A DNA stretch of 16,700 nt from contig CAIPBN010000661.1 of assembly GCA_903863315.1 (NCBI GenBank), forward strand, positions 1-16,700, in the 5' to 3' direction. The position numbers and the translations under genes are program-made. How positions within the stretch are numbered: position 1 is the first letter of the stretch; every line of letters begins with the position of its first letter. The DNA is from an uncultured Verrucomicrobiota bacterium. Its GTDB lineage: Bacteria > Verrucomicrobiota > Verrucomicrobiia > Limisphaerales > SXTU01. This document shows, piece by piece, positions 14,297-16,700 of the stretch. The notes below the pieces were generated by a model, which was not told where the DNA came from, searched no databases, and was given only the letters and a program-made list of their open reading frames with translations.

Positions 14297-15519
14297 GCCC
14301 CGAACTTGTCGAACATCTTGGCGTTCGCCTGCATGAGGCGCATGAGATACTTCGCCTCGAAAATGCCGAGCGAGCCCATGTTCGCGCCGGTCTCGGTGAA
14401 GCGGTCGAGCTTGTCCGAGCCGCTGCACGCGCTGTGCAGCAGCACGGGTTGCGGATGCCAGGAGTGGCCCTTCATCGCGCAGGGGGTCGAGTGGTCGCCG
14501 GTGATGACCAGCACGTCGGGCTTCTTCGCGAGCAGGATCGGCAGCGCGGCGTCGAAATCCTCGATGGCCTGTTTCTTCGCCTCGAAGTTGCCGTCTTCGC
14601 CGAATTTGTCCGTGTATTTGTAGTGGAGGAAGAAGTAGTCGTAGTTGTCGTATTCGGCGACGTAGCGCTGGCACTGCTCGGCGATGGTCTGCGGGCCCTC
14701 GACCTTCGTCATGCCCACGAGCTGCGCGAGGCCCTTATACATCGGATAGACCGCGAGCGCGGCGGGCTTGAGCTGGTAGCGTTGCTCGAAGGTCGGAATC
14801 TCCGGCTGGTGGGCGATGCCGCGCATGAGGAAGCCGTTGGCCTTGGGATGGCTGGCCAGGACGGGCAGCGCCTTTTTGTAAAACTCGGCGATGAGCTTCG
14901 CCGTCTTCTTCTGCTTCGCGTTCTTGGGGTCCTCGGGCTTCGCTTCCACGAGCTTCAAGCCCTCGCGGTTCGGATCAGTCGAGCTGATTGGCCCCTCAAG
15001 GCCCTTGCCCCGGAAGATGACCACGAAGCGGTGTTCCTTGCCCGCTTTGACGATGACCTGCGTGTCGCCGATCTGCTTAATCTTCTTCGTGAGCAAGTCG
15101 CACAGTTCTTCGCAGACTTCGGTGGCGATGCGGCCCGCACGGCGGTCGGTGACGATGCCCTTCTTGTCGAGCGTGCAGAAGTTCGCGCGCGCAGCGACAT
15201 CGCCGGCCTTCAGCTCCATGCCCAGGCCGAGCGCCTCGATGACGCCGCGCCCGACCTCGAACTCCAAGGGGTCATAACCGAACAGCCCGAGGTGGCCGGG
15301 GCCGCTGCCAGGGGTGATGCCGGGGGCGACCGGGATCATGCGGCCCTGGGCGCAGCCGGACTTCACCAGCGCATCCAGATTGGGCGTGGAGGCGGCTTCC
15401 AGCGGGGTCATGTTGCCGGTGGCGGCGGTGGCGATGTCACCGAGGCCGTCGAGCACGATGAGGGCGAGCTTCGCGCCCGTTTTGATGGTCAGCGAGGAAT
15501 ACAGTTCGTCGAGTTTCAT
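14293..15519 (-). CDS. apgM: 2,3-bisphosphoglycerate-independent phosphoglycerate mutase, archaeal type
   Basis: This 408-residue glycolytic enzyme interconverts 3- and 2-phosphoglycerate and belongs to the alkaline-phosphatase superfamily. It has the metal-site aspartate D24 in LIVLDGLGD, the TPLEAASTPNLD segment, and the active-site loop GSGPGHLGLFGYDP with S72 as candidate phospho-acceptor. The C-terminal metal-site blocks are TDKFGEDG and TGDHSTP followed by GHSWHPQPV. The TDKFGEDG block has Glu (E308) where many archaeal enzymes have His, four residues after D304. ATG 15519 is chosen over TTG 15525 because ATG is stronger and only two residues shorter; neither has a Shine-Dalgarno. A promoter candidate lies about 80 bases upstream, and tig is divergent. 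The gene ends in a stop-codon overlap with the esterase. Confidence 0.94.
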   Translation of the reverse strand: MKLDELYSSLTIKTGAKLALIVLDGLGDIATAATGNMTPLEAASTPNLDALVKSGCAQGRMIPVAPGITPGSGPGHLGLFGYDPLEFEVGRGVIEALGLGMELKAGDVAARANFCTLDKKGIVTDRRAGRIATEVCEELCDLLTKKIKQIGDTQVIVKAGKEHRFVVIFRGKGLEGPISSTDPNREGLKLVEAKPEDPKNAKQKKTAKLIAEFYKKALPVLASHPKANGFLMRGIAHQPEIPTFEQRYQLKPAALAVYPMYKGLAQLVGMTKVEGPQTIAEQCQRYVAEYDNYDYFFLHYKYTDKFGEDGNFEAKKQAIEDFDAALPILLAKKPDVLVITGDHSTPCAMKGHSWHPQPVLLHSACSGSDKLDRFTETGANMGSLGIFEAKYLMRLMQANAKMFDKFGA

Positions 15520-15603
15520 GGTCAAATTTCAGTTCAAGTCTGCTCAGGTGGAGTTTCGATCATGCTGCGGGCTTTGGTTTCCCCTGGCCGAAACGCCGCG
15601 TGG

Positions 15604-15632
15604 AATATGCTGGCAACCGAAATGGGGGTCAA
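15604..15632 (-). promoter_or_regulatory. apgM: Candidate sigma-70 promoter of apgM
   Basis: On the minus strand TTGACC (15632-15627) is followed after 17 bases by CATATT (15609-15604), five of six and four of six consensus bases. Transcription would start near 15597, giving a leader of about 78 bases. It faces away from the tig promoter candidate, 46 bases to its right. Confidence 0.45.
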
Positions 15633-15677
15633 CGGTTTTGCCGCCGGACCAGCCCGGCAAAAGCACGTCGGGCGGGC

Positions 15678-15706
15678 TTGACGGGTTTGTGCCGCCTTCC
15701 TAGGCT
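15678..15706 (+). promoter_or_regulatory. tig: Candidate sigma-70 promoter of tig
   Basis: TTGACG (15678-15683) and TAGGCT (15701-15706) are separated by exactly 17 bases. The start point would be near 15713 and the leader about 74 bases. Within that leader GGCCGA-AGTGT-TCGGCC (15730-15746) forms a perfect 6-bp hairpin. The layout mirrors the rpsU promoter (same -35, same spacing, TAG-first -10). Confidence 0.47.
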
Positions 15707-15786
15707 GCCCAGCTCTTTGCCTCGCCACAGGCCGAAGTGTTCGGCCCAGGCGCGGCTTACTAATCGCAAACAAAACAGGAACCGCC

Positions 15787-16700
15787 GTGAACGTAACCGT
15801 CGAAAATCTCGCCCCGTGCAAAAAGCTCCTGCGCGTGGAAGTGGACGCCGCCGAAGTGGATGCCGCTTTTGCCAACGTCACCAAGGAGTTCCAACGCCAC
15901 GCCCAACTGCCCGGTTTCCGCGCCGGCAAGGCCCCTCGTGACCTGGTGCTCAAGAGCTTCGGCTCCCGCATCGAGGAAGAGGTCAAGAAGAAGCTCATCC
16001 CGGACTCTTACCAGAAGGCCCTGGAACAGCAGAAGATCCGCCCGGCCGTCCATCCGGACATTGAGGAGATTCAATTCGGCCGCGGCCAGTCCCTCCAGTT
16101 CGCCGCCACGGTGGAGACCCAGCCGGAGTTCGAGCTGCCTGAATACAAGGGCCTGGCGGTGAAGCGCGAGATCGTGCTCATCACCGATGCCGATGTGGAC
16201 CAGGCGCTCAATGTTCTCCGCGAGCAGCGCACGGATTACAAGGACGTCGCCCGCCCGGTCGCGGCCGGTGACATCGCCGTGGTGAACTACACGGGCACCT
16301 GCGATGGCAAGCCCATCACCGAGACCGCACCTACCGCGCGCGGCCTCACCGAGCAGAAGGCGTTTTGGATCCGCTGCGAGGCGGGTCAGTTTATCCCCGG
16401 CTTCACCGAGCAGTTGCACGGCATGAACGCGGGGGAGAAGCGCACGGTGAACGTGACGTTCCCTGCGGACTTCGTCGCGGCCCAGCTCGTGGGCAAGCAG
16501 GGGGTGTATGAGGTCGAACTGGTGCAGGTGAAAGAGCGGGTGCTGCCCGAGGTGAACGATGAGTTCGCCAAGTCCTTCAAGGCCGAAAGCCTGGAGCAGC
16601 TCCGGGCCGGCATCCGGGCCGATCTCGAAGCCGACCGCAACACCAAGGCTTCGCGCTCCGTTCGGGACCAGCTCATTCAGGCCGTGCTGGGCAAGGTGCA
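15787..16700 (+). CDS. tig: Trigger factor (ribosome-associated chaperone and prolyl isomerase), N-terminal part
   Basis: The frame is open from GTG 15787 to the window edge, giving 304 codons. The N-terminal domain (about 1-115) contains the ribosome-docking signature PGFRAGKAP (42-50), which contacts uL23 at the tunnel exit. It is followed by an FKBP-like prolyl-isomerase domain (about 150-245), including VVNYTGTCDG and FIPGFTEQLHGMNAGEKR. The start of the C-terminal chaperone arms (PEVNDEFAKSF onward) follows. It binds nascent chains as they leave the ribosome. GTG is supported by AGGA at 15777-15780, six bases upstream, one of the few Shine-Dalgarno-like sites here. The gene is truncated by the window; a usual length would be about 430-470 residues. 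clpP and clpX often follow tig, but that cannot be seen here. Confidence 0.95.
   Translation, partial: MNVTVENLAPCKKLLRVEVDAAEVDAAFANVTKEFQRHAQLPGFRAGKAPRDLVLKSFGSRIEEEVKKKLIPDSYQKALEQQKIRPAVHPDIEEIQFGRGQSLQFAATVETQPEFELPEYKGLAVKREIVLITDADVDQALNVLREQRTDYKDVARPVAAGDIAVVNYTGTCDGKPITETAPTARGLTEQKAFWIRCEAGQFIPGFTEQLHGMNAGEKRTVNVTFPADFVAAQLVGKQGVYEVELVQVKERVLPEVNDEFAKSFKAESLEQLRAGIRADLEADRNTKASRSVRDQLIQAVLGKV

Noticed and set aside
14434..15681. Plus-strand open frame of 415 codons opposite apgM
   Set aside because: Antisense shadow with an unnatural Val/Leu/Arg/Glu composition; apgM is unambiguous on the minus strand.
1..16700. CRISPR arrays, insertion sequences, phage genes, toxin-antitoxin pairs, attachment sites
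   Set aside because: No spaced direct repeats, transposase or integrase motifs, or paired small genes of these types were found on either strand. The tRNA-Pro gene has no integrase or visible repeat of its 3' end nearby.

Overview
The window looks like a chromosomal segment of a Gram-negative bacterium of the PVC group, most likely Verrucomicrobiota. This placement rests on gene content and protein style, not on a database search. The indicators are an archaeal-type cofactor-independent phosphoglycerate mutase, a short bS21, a Gfo/Idh/MocA oxidoreductase paired with an MFS transporter, a xylose-isomerase-like TIM-barrel protein, an outer-membrane beta-barrel, GTG and TTG starts, and few Shine-Dalgarno sequences. 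I see no phage, insertion sequence, CRISPR array or plasmid feature.

Layout. Positions 1-3430 (+ strand) are the end of an exopolysaccharide locus: the C-terminal part of a BY-type tyrosine autokinase with a tyrosine-rich tail, a sigma-54-dependent response regulator, and an O-antigen-ligase/Wzy-like membrane protein. This part is visibly less GC-rich than the rest. Positions 3437-5527 (- strand) hold a two-gene unit, a TIM-barrel isomerase/epimerase-like protein followed by a flippase-like (LPG synthase TM type) membrane protein. rpsU (bS21, - strand, 5707-5904) is a single-gene unit with its own promoter, an almost complete Shine-Dalgarno and a clean terminator. Positions 6105-9785 (+ strand) carry a secreted metallo-beta-lactamase-fold protein, a porin-like outer-membrane protein, and a membrane fatty-acid desaturase with an unusual C-terminal coiled-coil tail. 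A perfect 14-bp hairpin separates the desaturase from a convergent Gfo/Idh/MocA oxidoreductase (- strand), which is divergent from an MFS transporter (+ strand); the pair suggests uptake and oxidation of a sugar acid or polyol.

Downstream come tRNA-Pro(UGG) with encoded CCA (- strand), an unrecognised 271-residue protein, a small serine esterase, apgM (- strand, sharing its stop bases with the esterase), and the divergent start of tig (trigger factor), cut by the window end.

Most of the window is ordinary housekeeping and envelope metabolism. The points most worth a second look are the near-complete Shine-Dalgarno of rpsU where neighbours have none, the coiled-coil tail of the desaturase, the orphan sigma-54 regulator inside the polysaccharide locus, a Glu where family members often have a His metal ligand in ApgM, and several matching TTGAC-N17 promoters. 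I found no convincing wholly new system.
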